A DNA stretch of 64,000 bases from Glandiceps talaboti (Eukaryota > Hemichordata > Enteropneusta > Spengelidae). The stretch is from positions 21,087,740 through 21,151,739 of the forward strand of contig NC_135561.1 in assembly GCF_964340395.1 (NCBI RefSeq), read 5' to 3'. The notes under the pieces were generated by a model. That model had not been told where the DNA came from. It saw nothing but the letters and a program-made list of their open reading frames with translations, and ran no database searches. This document shows, piece by piece, positions 21,523-33,700 of the stretch. Position 1 is the first letter of the stretch, and every line of letters starts with the position of its first letter. Made by a program: the position numbers and the translations under genes.

Positions 21523-21929
21523 ATGTTTGGACATCGCAATGAGAGGTGGCTCCAGCATATCGACACTTTCACTTGTTGGTGGAACCTTTTTTCTTGGTGG
21601 TGCATATATCCGGAGCCACTAAAGAATAAACCACATAAGGCCCTCTTTAGGCATAAATAGTTGATCCTGTGAGTTTCAGCTGGAGTCTACATTGACACTT
21701 TCCTACGGATTGCATACTGCGCGGGTGTATCTCAGGTAGAAAACTTGCCCAGAGACTATACACACGGTCGATCGCCACCCTGGGATGAAATGTTGCATAG
21801 GACGAGTGTATACATTCTGATTGGCTGTTGTTTAGCGCACGTCTGATGACCGCGTCCCGACTTTGGCTACAAAGTTACCATATCTAATTTGCATACAGAC
21901 AGCAAATTAGTGCGTCGTCGCATGCGCAA

Positions 21930-21995
21930 ACTCTTTGAAGTATTTTTCCCCACTGCACAGTTGATGTGGATTTACATCAAGAAATCTAGAAAAAG
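21930..21995 (+). promoter_or_regulatory. Candidate non-coding first exon, copy A
   Basis: The sequence ends ...CTAGAAAAAG|GTTAGT, a good donor, and matches copy B. It lies upstream of the first coding exon (24730) of the SET-kinase-recombinase gene, so it may be its 5' UTR exon. The start is not defined; no TATA box is evident. Confidence 0.4.
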
Positions 21996-22849
21996 GTTAG
22001 TTTTTCGAAAACTACACATGTTTCTACCATGTTCGCTTCATTAATTGTGTATATTATATATGGTATGATGTGAAAGAGCGTATTGGTGTAGTTGGGAGAA
22101 TAAAGGTTTGAGAAGTTCGAAATCTCAGATAGTTTTCCTCAAAATCACTGATATGGGACCATAGGGGCTTGTAATATTTCTTAGATTGTTGTTTTCCTGG
22201 TCTATAGGCTAAATATAACAACACTTTGACTATATAGTCCTACCTGTATATTTTTTGAAGTATACAGATTGATACAGTTGTAGCAGCAGGATTCGTACCA
22301 TATTTTATTAATAATAAGACGACAATCTAAGCAATAATACACGCCCCTGTGCATCACATGCACAGTTGTTTCGTCGTTAATTACGAATGCATGATGATAA
22401 TTTTTTCTTTAGGGTATTAGTGTATGAAAACAGAAATCATGTCACTTTATACTTCCATTCTTTATGTATGTGTTGATCGAGCAGTGAGAGGGGGGGGGGT
22501 GCGTTAGTAACTTTATAAACTAATTTATAAATTCAGTCACATGTATGATACACACATCATGGCGGAGAAGTTTTGAAAAGGTTTTAAATTAAAATCATGA
22601 TTCACTGACTTGTGTAAATATCTCGACATTCTGCTTGATTGTCTTGCCAATATTTTTCTTCCTACATGAAGCAGATTTGTCATGTACTTGTAACTTCTAA
22701 GGCTGACGTGAAGGGAAAGAAAGTTTTCTAGTCGATCGATCGTCTGAACTATCCCTGTCACGTCCCGTTGGTTACCGTCCCATATATCTAATTTGCATAG
22801 ATCTAGACAGTGAAATCTCAGTGCGTCATCAAACTCTTTGAAGTGTCTG

Positions 22850-22929
22850 GCGCCGTGACATGGAGGATTTTTCCCCCACTGCTGTTGGTGGAAGTTGGAC
22901 GTGTATTTACATCTACAAACATCCAAACG
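22850..22929 (+). promoter_or_regulatory. Candidate non-coding first exon, copy B
   Basis: Duplicate of copy A, with donor CAAACG|GTTAGT. Either copy could start transcription of the downstream gene, and both could serve as alternative promoters. Confidence 0.4.
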
Positions 22930-23530
22930 GTTAGTTTCTCGAAAACTACACTTGTTTCTACCATGTTCGCGTCATTAATTTTGTATATTATGTATGATTG
23001 TGTATGGTATGATGTGAAAGAGCGTATGGATGTAATTGGGAGAATGAAGTGTTTGAGACGTTCGAAATCTCAGATTGTTTTCACCGAAATCACTGATAGG
23101 GACTCGGCATCACACAGTTGTTTCATCATTAAGTACGAATGCAAGATGACAAGTATTTTCTTTAGGGTATTGGCGTATGCAACCAGAAATCATGTCACTT
23201 TATACTTCCATGCTTTATGTACAAATGTAAGTGGTGGAGTCGAGCAGTGAGAGATGTGGAAATGCGTTAGTAACTTTATAAACTAATATTATAAATCACA
23301 GTCACGTGTAAACAAACATCATGGCGGAGAAGTTTTGATAAGGTTTTAAAACCACGATTCACTGACTCGTTGTCATTATACATCTCAACATTCAGTTTTA
23401 TTGTCTTTGGCAATGTTTTTCGTCCTACATGAAGCAGACTTTTCATTTACAAAAATGTACTCGTAACGTCTGAGACTGATGTGAAGGGGGGGGGGGGGTC
23501 TAGTCGATCGTCTGAACTCTCTCGCGGTCC

Positions 23531-24729
23531 CGTTTCGATCACAGTCTCAAGTTCACCGTCGCGTCGTGTAACAACTGCAGTCAGTTTGTTCATACAGTTC
23601 AGTCTCAAATTTTCTGACCTTTGCTAGATTTTGACCAAAATATCGTATATGTGGCAAGTTACAAGGTTAAACCCTCGCACACCAAAAATGTTGCTCGGTT
23701 CATAATATCGCGCCGGACTCAAATATATTTGAATTTCATCCCTATATATGGCTAATCTTCAAATCAGATATTGTCACATGACATAAAACAATAATTTCAC
23801 AACTTACAGTATTGTTTTCAGAGGTTGTGCATAAGTTTTGGCGACGTTAAAGTTTGTGTTAGAAATGTCTCAGGACACTTCATATTTTGTGTCTAAGATG
23901 TACATTGTTTGATATTGGATGACACAACTCAAGTAACTGCTATTGCAATTTACTCTATCTGTCACAGAGTGTGACACACTATGACTGCATCCATATATTG
24001 GCATACTGTATCAATTTTGGTTTCAACATGCTGGCTGACCATCAACCAGGTTTTACTTGCATCATGCCTTGATACATGAACTGATGTAATTGCTTGACAA
24101 ACTACATAGTGGTGCAAAAAGACTTTCATAGACATGCAGATTCCTATACATCTACAATTTATATTCCTATACACCTGATTGGCAGACAGAGCCACAATGT
24201 GTTGTAATGTTTAGATTTGGTCAACCATAACTCAAATCTTGTTTTTATTGAATGCTGTCAAAAACATCTGAGAGACTGAGATGGCATGTACACTACAATT
24301 TGATATGTCAGCTGTTATCTGTTTAAATTTATCTGTATGGTAATAGCATGTCCCACCCTTTCAAAATTTTGGCATATTTTGAAATCAGTGTTGGTAAAGT
24401 GAAGTACAAACTTGAATTTTTGCTTTAAGCCAGTCATCTGCTAAGTTTCTACATTTAGTAGGCTTCCGCCTTTTGATTTCCCAGTCAAAAAGTTGTCAAA
24501 GCTTGGGGGTCATTGCAGTTCAGTCATGGAAAATCCTGTTCTATCAACACTATCTTAGAATGAAAGCCTATCAGCTTCATGAGGCAAACTTAATTTGATT
24601 GGACAATCATTGAACATATGCTGGTCAATATAGAAGCTTAGATTGCAGAGTTCTTTTAATAGTTGAGATTATTGATATTAATGATTTCCTCTCTCTTTTC
24701 CATGATCTGTCACTAGTATCAGAGCAGAA
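23531..24729. other. Intron between candidate first exons and exon 1
   Basis: AT-rich; no domain, repeat array or RNA gene was recognised. Confidence 0.45.
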
Positions 24730-24753
24730 ATGTCTGTCAAGTCATTTATAATG
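24730..24753 (+). CDS. Exon 1 (start): MSVKSFIM
   Basis: ATG at 24730 follows acceptor ctgtcactag at 24716. The donor is AATG|GTAAGT, phase 0. I chose this start because it is the first ATG of a spliced exon and the next exon has no in-frame ATG before the domain. It is short, so less certain than the downstream exons. Confidence 0.55.
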
Positions 24754-27700
24754 GTAAGTAGTTTTCTCTTAGTGATTGTGAAACATTTACAATTTGCAAC
24801 AACTTTCCTGCCAAAATTTTTCCAACAAAGTTCTTGTTAATTTGTATTATTTGGACATATATCAACTTTATTTTAGACTGGAATGAAAGAAATGTTATTT
24901 ACTAATGAAGAGTCTTACACGTACATTTGCGAAAAACATTCATGAATTAAAGTTAATTCTGTGTATAATTTGTCTGTAGTAACAAAAGGAATACAGTATA
25001 TGATTATTTTCTCTTTGTTGTCCTGTAAATCATTGGTATTTTTATAGTACACCTTGGTGTACATTAGGCTCAAGTATCAAGCTTGTAAACACAACCTATG
25101 TATTAGATACATTGTTGTGTATAAGTGACTGGTCGATACACAATCAACTGTTTTCCCAACTCATATCAGCTATATGACAAGAATTTCCATTCTGGTTCAT
25201 GTCTAACGGTTTAAGAGGGATAATCAACTGTAACTTTGTCTCCACCCTTTTGGTCCCCATAGTGTGTGGAAAAAAGGTCAGATAGATACCTAAATAAATG
25301 TATGTGATGTGTGTACAATCTCATTCTGCACAAATTATATAAGTATGTGACTAAATGCAGCACCAGTCAGACAAAAATGGGATACTCTGTTATGTTTTTC
25401 AAATATCTTAATTTCACAGTGTAATTCATGTACTTTTAAAAATAATTCACAGACAAGGCAGAGGAGAGGGTCTCCTGCAATCTCTCCCAGAGAAGTAGCA
25501 AAGAAATGTGTTACAGAAGGTATTGATATACCTAAGGAAGGCCGGTTTGAGATACGCTTTATCAACAGTTTTAAAGGTGAGACAACTGTAAACTTTTTAA
25601 ATTAATGAAAGAACCAAAAAATATGGGAGCATAGGAGGTGTGTTTCTGCCATATGTACTTACATGTGAGCATTACTTCAGAGTTTACATATCTGTATAAC
25701 CAGATTCAGAAGTATACTGTTTACATAAATTTGTATTAAATGTATGTTAAAGGTTGGCGGTCGTCTAATGCGCATGTGTGAGTTTTCGCAATGTTCGAGT
25801 GTTTACAAACAAGTTGAATTGTTCCCTCTCCAGTCTGCAATGAGGTGTCCTTCAGCATTCAAAGTTTCTGTCAGTGTTATAAACCATTTCCCATTTCGTC
25901 TGTTGCACATCTGAGGGACCCACCGCCACACATGTGCTACAGATGACCACCAACATTTAAGATGATGTACAAGATGTACACTATGTTAAATAGTATGAAA
26001 GGACTTTTCTCATTTTAGTAAATTATTGAACTTCCATGGAAAGGAACAGTCTCTGACATACTATTGAATACATTGTCCATCAGTTGCCCTTGTATGCATC
26101 CTGCACTTTTCTCTGTATTAAAGTGTTTTTACTAATATTTTATTTGAATGATTGGGATTTGGAGTGGTAAATAAATTATTATTATTTTGTATTATCTTCA
26201 TGCAGTGGTGTTTAAAGTCATCATATGTAATACGGATCCCCCTTCCTACCCCTACCCCACCCCCATGACAATACATGTCAAGTTAGGGATCATTATGCAG
26301 TGTCATGTTATAATGTAGAGATTGAAACTGTGGGAGCCTTCAGTAATTGCAAGGAGGGGCAGAGCAAATCACCCTTGGTTTGTCACAACCACTGACCCCT
26401 CCCAAAATTCTCCACTTTTAAAACCTGACCCTCTCCTTGTTTCCTTTAGTTAAAAATGACCCCCCCCCCCCCCTCCCCAAGCCACTGCATGGGTACAAGA
26501 TTTACAGCTACTGAATATCTTTTCATGAAATGTTAGTGACCAAATTGTTCTGATTTTTGATTTTTGTGTGTGTGGGGGGGGGGGGGGGGGGGGGCACAAA
26601 AAAACCCTAAATGGAATGTCGAGATGAACAAGTGCCAGATATGTAAAATAAAATATATATAAGCAAAATGGTACACATTCTTGACTTTGTGCACAATAAC
26701 CTTCAGAAGGTTTGTTAGCATTATGGCTCGATGACAAAGCAGTGCAGTTATTATTAGTTCCTGTCGTACATAGTCCGGGACGGGGATTTATAGATTGGGC
26801 TCTGTGTGTCCGTGCATCCGGAGTCATTTCTCAGACATAACTGAACCGATTTCTCTCAAACTTGGCACAAGGACAACACACTATGGGGAGCATATATGCA
26901 TGTGATTTTCTTTTGAAAATGATTACATCAGAGATGGAGATTTTGGGTCAAAAAATGTGATTTTTGGTTTTAAAAAAAGCTTAACTCCAAAACTACTGGG
27001 TAGATTGGCATGACATTTGGTGGGAACATTCTTAGGGGTGAGGGTATTGGGATTTATTTATGACATGATGAGATTTCCCCAATAATATGCAAAATAGGGC
27101 TAAAAATGTGTCTTTTTGGTCAAAAATGTATAATTCCAAAACTACTCATCATATTATGACTGAAATTTGGGTGGAACATTCTTCAGGGGGTTAATACTAA
27201 GAGTTGTTCATGGTATGATGGTCCCATCAGTGATATGCAAATTATGGCTAAAAATGTGTCTTTTTGGTAAAAAATCTACAATTCCAAAACCACTGAACAG
27301 ATTGGACTGAAATTTAATGGGCATGCATCTAGGGATGTATGGACGAAGAAATAGTAAGCATACAACGATACCATTAGTGATATGCAAATTAGGTGTGAAA
27401 ATGTTCATTTTTGGTAAAAACTTACATCTCCAAAAGTACTTGGTCAGTAAGTCTTAGTCTGAAACTTGGCGAGATATTTCTGAAAGTGTTATTCTGCAGA
27501 TTTTCTTCAAATAATTTGGCAAAATTGGCCCTAGCAACCATGAGACACCCTTAGCAACAAACAAATGGCAGTATATTTTGGTCAAATAATAACATCATCT
27601 GGTGGGCAATTCAATAAACATTCAAAAAATGTATGCAAATACCATATCAACCATGGCCACACCCATAGCAACAGCCAAACATTGCTGTATTTCACAAAGA

Positions 27701-30700
27701 TAATGGGGATTCTTAGACAAGTGAACAATCATTCCAAAAGTGTATGCAAATATGCCTAGCAACCATGACCACGGCCTTAGCAGCAAGAAAACGGGAGTAC
27801 ATTCTTGTCAAATAATGCTTTCTTTTGTGATGCAGTCTAAGATGGTTACCAGGCAGCCATTTTGTTATGATCATAATACATGTACAAAGTTATTACACAG
27901 CAACAGCCAAACATTGCTGTATTTCACAAAGATAATGGGGATTCTTAGACAAGTGAACAATCATTCCAAAAGTGTATGCAAATATGCCTAGCAACCATGA
28001 CCACAGCCTTAGCAGCAAGAAAACGGGAGTACATTCTTGTCAAATAATGCTTTCTTTTGTGATGCAGTCTAAGATGGTTACCAGGCAGCCATTTTGTTAT
28101 GATCATAATACATGTACAAAGTTATTACACAGATACAGCAGCTATCGTGTTACAAAAACTCATGTTGGAACCCAATTGGTAGACATGAATTACCAGTAGC
28201 ATGTCATTTGTCAATTTGTGATTGCACCTATCCCAGATGAAAACTGATACAATCAAAACGGTAACCAACACCACCACAAGAGTGGGGACTGTGTTATCTA
28301 TGATGACTTGTTCACTTAAATCTTTTCCATAGGTAGTGGATAGAACACATAAGTTGACAAGCTTATTATATTTCCTAAAAATCCAGCAGAAACCTACTGC
28401 AATGATCATGATCAAAGTCTGACTAGAGACCATCTGACTTAGCGAGCTAGGCACTGTGCTGAAAGATGCTCTAAAGTCAAACTCAATCATACAAATTTCA
28501 CTTCCTAACTGACAATAAAGGGAACCGGAGTCCAAAATTTAAGGAACAAATTATTGATAAATTTATGATTTTATCAAAACTACAATGACTTGTATAAAAG
28601 TTAAAACAATAAGGGGTCATACCAAACAATGCCCAGTGCACTGAAGGACAGGTAGATGCAAAATCCACAATTTGGTGTATTGTACAGAAGTAAAGGCAAG
28701 ATCAACCACAACTCAATTTTGCCCATGTACCTGCCCCTCAGCCCGTCAGTTTAGTACATTCTCTTGGAATATTCCAGAAGGGTTTATTTTGCATAGAGAT
28801 AATATGAATACTATAATACAGGAAGGGTCTTAATCCTTATCTTATGTGTCTTATATAGCACATAATGATGTGATCAATCACTGCAAATTACTCCTAAAGT
28901 TATGGATTTGTTGACACAGAGAAAGTTTTCCCAACAGTGCAATTTTGCATTTATTTTTCAATCCCACGATTCATAAGTGACATATATATTTACTTGTTCA
29001 GCTAATTAAATATGTCAGTAATGGCATGAAAAAAAGATAATGAAAATTGTAGCCAAACAAGCATTCTGTTCTATTCTGTCAGCCCATTTAACTTTGTGTT
29101 AATTGGTGATTTTATGAATGTACACGGTCAACAACTTTGTGCACAGGTAGAACTCTGTAGTAATTAATATGGAATACGTTTACAGCAACTGTTGGCTTTT
29201 CTATCATATGTGTTGTTGTATCTGTGTTTCATCTGTGTATGTATCTGTGGGGTGCAGGGGGTCTAAGAAAAAAAAGAAATCATAGGGGTGCCAGATAATT
29301 TATATAAGGTTTAGTGGGGGGGGGGGGGCAAATAAAAAAAACATCGCTTGATTAGAAATCCCCCCCCCCCCCCCACCACGAATTAAACAACACAATTAAT
29401 GTACACTCCCTAAGTGGTACACTGGTTCAGATGTCATGAGGCCATATAATCTCTGGAGCCAATGTTTGACAGATATGTATGGGCAGATAGCATTCAGTTA
29501 GCATCATAATGTCAATTGTCAATTTGTAATATTACATCCATTCCATACAAGAAGTAGTACCATTTAAATGGGACTGAACACTTCCCCAATGGGATGTTAC
29601 ATGTATGATTACTTGTTCATATCATGATGTGTAATGCTGTCATTATTAAAATGGTCCTTCAATTTACTAGTCTGATCTATAATATGGTTCTTCTCTACAG
29701 GCAAAGGTGTGTTTGCGGCAAAAGAGTATACAAAAGGGGACTATTTAATGTGGTACGAAGGTGAAAGACTTTCCGGAAAAGAGGCATCTGAAAAGGAAAA
29801 TGAATATGATGAAACAGGAGATGGGTCTTATATTTTCTTTTTTAAAGACAAGGGTAAACCTGTGGCGTAAGTAGGGATATTCTTTTATTGTTTTTAAGAG
29901 TCTCTTAATTTGTCTGTGCTCTCATTTTTTAGCACAACTGAACTGGTTCAGTACCCTAGTGCTATAGGCATTACAAAGTATGTCTGTCTGTGTGTATGTA
30001 TGTGTGTAAACAACTTAAAGTCAAAAAACTGTGGGACCGATTGCTTTGATATTTGGTGGTTATGTTACCTGTGGTGTATAGTTGAGAAATTGTTCAAATG
30101 AAAATGATCACATCAACAAACTTAAATTCCAAAACTACCGGGTAGATTGGCCTGAAATTTGGTGGGAACATGCTTAGGGGTGAGTAAATGAAGATATGTT
30201 CATGACATAATAATTTCCCCCAAAATATGCAAATTAGGTCTATAAATGTGTCTTTTTGGTCAGTAATGTATAATTCCAAAACCACTCAGCAGATTAGCCT
30301 GAAATTTGGGTGGAACATTCTTCATGGTGTTTATCCTGAGAAATATCCATGATATAATGGTCCCATCAGTGACATGCAAATTAGGTGGATAAATGTTAAT
30401 TTTTGGTCAAAAATGTATCTCTAAATAGTAGTGGGTCAATTAGGGACCGGTCAGAATTTACGGCAGGGGGGGGGGGGCTGGGGAGAAATTATTTTGGTCC
30501 AAAAAAATTTTGCAGCCCCCCTTCGCGCTCTCAAAAAATTTCATGGCCCCCTAAATGAACCCATATAACTTTTAATTCAGAGATAATTTGGCAGACATAC
30601 GCTTTCTTGGCTATTGACTGCCTCATAATTAAACGAGAAAGAGTGAGAGAGATACAGAGAGACAGAGAGAGAGACAGATACAGAGACAGAGAGAGACAGA

Positions 30701-33700
30701 TACAGAGACAGAGACAGACAGAGAGAGAGAGAGACAGACAAACAGACAGACAGACAGATAGACAGCGACATGTAGTCAGAGACCGAGACCGTGAGAGACA
30801 GAAGTGACAGAGACTGAGACAAGAGAGAAATATATATACATACAGACAGATAGCGACAGAAAGACAGAAGAAGACAAACACAAATACATTCGCCTGGCTG
30901 TCACAAACTCATCATTGAATATAGGTATTAGAGGTTATTGCGGCAAAGCCGCAATAAATTTTTAAATTTACATGGTAAACGACGCTACTGAGGTTTAATT
31001 TGGTACATATTATGAGCAAAATATTTCATGGCCCCCCCTCTTTCAGACCATCGGAATTTTCATGGGCCCCCCCTTCAAGGATCCCATTTTTTTCATGCCC
31101 CCCCCCCCCCCCAATTTCTCCCCAGCCCCCCCCCCCCCCCCCCCTGCCGTAAATACTGACCGGTCCCTTATACTGAAACTTGGTGAGATGTTTCTGAAGT
31201 GTTTTTGTACAAAGTTTCTTCAAAACTTATGACAAAATTGGCCCTAGCAACCATGACCACGCCCTTAGCATCAACCAAATTGCAGTATATTTCAGCGAAA
31301 TAACAATATCATCTGGTAGGCAAGTGAGTAAACATTCAAAAAAAATATGCAAATACCCTAGCAACCATGACCACGCCCATGGCAGGGATCACTTTGGGGC
31401 GCGATAACGTCAAAATGGACATGTCGCGTCCAGAAAACTCAATTGGGAAAAAAAATTGCACTGTCGACACTAACAGTGCCTCAGTGATAAACGCGATCTA
31501 AAAACAATCCTCTAAAATAAAAGCTTTTGTATAGTGACTAAATACAAGTGATTTCTAAGTACCAGTAGTTCAAACGACTATTCAAACTGATCTGATCAAA
31601 TTTGCCGTATTGTTTTCAATATGAATAAATGCGTAAACCCGCTAATGCTAGTAATGGAATGCATGATAGTAATACTAATAGTTACCGGTGTGATTCGCAC
31701 TATGGTATAAACTTCCAGTAAATCAATGGCAAAACCACCGTGAAAAAGAGTTTACCTGACTAATATACCTTTTGAAAAAGTGATGATGTTATCTCTGATT
31801 ATCGGTTTCATATTCAATTTTACTCTGAAAATATCGTTTAGTTTGTAGTTTTTCGTTGTCTGATCGTCGACTCGCAACATCACACGACGAATGCATGGAT
31901 ACTAAATATGACAGCCATTACGTCATATACTATAGCGAATTTTCAGTAAGTCTCGTGTATCATGAGTTTTCGGACTACACGATGTGTAGCTAGCCTACAT
32001 ACAAATATTTGGTGTTTCAAAAGTCTGATTTATCTTTGGACATTTAGCTTTTCTAAGAAAAATAATTAAAAAACTCGTTTTAAAAATCAATAACTGAACT
32101 TGTGATTTTGTTATTGGTTTCAACTCGTTTTTATTTCTTTACCAAGTTATGTATAGTCCAAGTTATTTTATAAGTCACAATATGTCGGGGGTCAGACTAG
32201 ACTAACTGTTGCTATTTCTCGATCCCCATTTTAATACTCATCTCATTTATTTGGTTATTTTTGTTACAATGGTTTTGTAATCATTTAATATATGTTTGAA
32301 TAAATAAAACAATTATTAAGTTAATCACAGCATGCCTTTACATGTAGGAAGCTGGAATGACATCTATAAACTACTTCCAGTACCAACAAATTTTATGCAT
32401 ATCGTTATGCAAATGATATGTAAATATATATGCAAATTAGCCACCTGCCATATTTTGACTTCCGTCCCACACAGTTTTCAAATTCTCTCACTCGTTTTCT
32501 TCATATGGGATTTTATCTCATGCAGTTCTTGCGCCAGGGTAATACCTGCCATGGCAACAGCCAAATGGCAGTGTATTTCACAAAGTTAACAACAGGGATT
32601 CTTAGATACATGTACATGTAATTGAATAAATATTTAAAAAAAATATGTAAATATGCATAGCAACAAGGCCATGCCCATAGCAACAGCCAAATGATTGTGA
32701 TTCATATATAACAACAGGGATCAATAGATAAACGAATAAACATTTAAAAGGAATGTAAATATACCTAGGAACACGACCACGCCCATAGTAACATGCAAAT
32801 GACCACATATACTACAAAGCTGACATTGGGGGTTCAAAGACGAGTGAACGAACAACAAAAAGTGTATGCAAATATATCCAGCAACATGACCGTGTGAATA
32901 GCAAATATTGCAAAGATAACAACAGGGTTGGATACGCAACTAGATATGCATTCAGCAAATTAGTACTTAATATACTTAGCATGGATAATATGGGTTATCA
33001 TTTTTATAAACTGTAAAGTTGTGCTACAATGCCATTGGCGGTATTTTTGTATTTTCCTGTCATATCTCGATATCGGTGAATGTAGGCGCTAGATGTTACA
33101 GATGATGAGACAGGGTAGTTGGGGAATATGTGTACTTCAATCAGTAGCCATGATCAGAATGATAGAGTATATGATCAAATACAGATTCTGACAAGTATTA
33201 ATTACTATAAAGTTATCTGCTTGCATAATGTGATGGCACTGTTCATACAGCAATGGTACGGATATGTGACTGCTTTTTCTTTCAAACCTTGTATGCAGGT
33301 ACATAATATACCATATACAGTGTCTTGCATATACTTGTCGATTTGATGCAATATTTTAGGCAGTCATAATGTTTTAAACTTTACATTCCCTTATCAGCCA
33401 TATAACTAAGTAGTTCCAGAATGCCTCTGCATGTACCATATATATTCTGAAATTTTTGTTTTCTCAGAGATTCCACTTCCCAAATTTGATGTTATTTTGA
33501 TGAAGTTTTACACAAAGACTGTATATATGTACACCATGGTTTACATTTTTAGTTCAAGTACTTCCAAAACATGATCTAAACCCAACCCCCCTTCTGCCAG
33601 CTGATACCTGTAAATAAATGATTACCAGCAGGGACTGTATGATATCCTGATTCTTCCATTGTAGGTGATCTGCGAATGAAATGGTAACCTGAAAGGTAAA

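Larger units (their letters stand above)
21850..23525. repeat. Tandem duplication spanning a putative promoter and first exon
   Basis: Two diverged copies, about 21850-22740 and 22770-23525, share long blocks: AAACTCTTTGAAGT, TTTCTACCATGTTCGC(T/G)TCATTAATT, TATGATGTGAAAGAGCGTAT, GCGTTAGTAACTTTATAAAC, CATGGCGGAGAAGTTTTGA and GTCTAGTCGATCG. The offset changes from 934 to 762 bp, so the second copy has lost about 170 bp internally. Each copy holds a donor-like (G/A)GTTAGTTT(T/C)TCGAAAACTAC at the same place. Confidence 0.8.

Noticed and set aside
22537-23250. Two opposed frames (129 and 146 codons) in the duplicated promoter block
   Set aside because: The frame is not kept in the sister copy, no domain is visible, and the duplicated region is better explained as promoter and first exon.
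30531-30881. Ser-Leu-Cys-rich protein on the - strand
   Set aside because: GAGA/GACA simple sequence inside a non-coding MITE.
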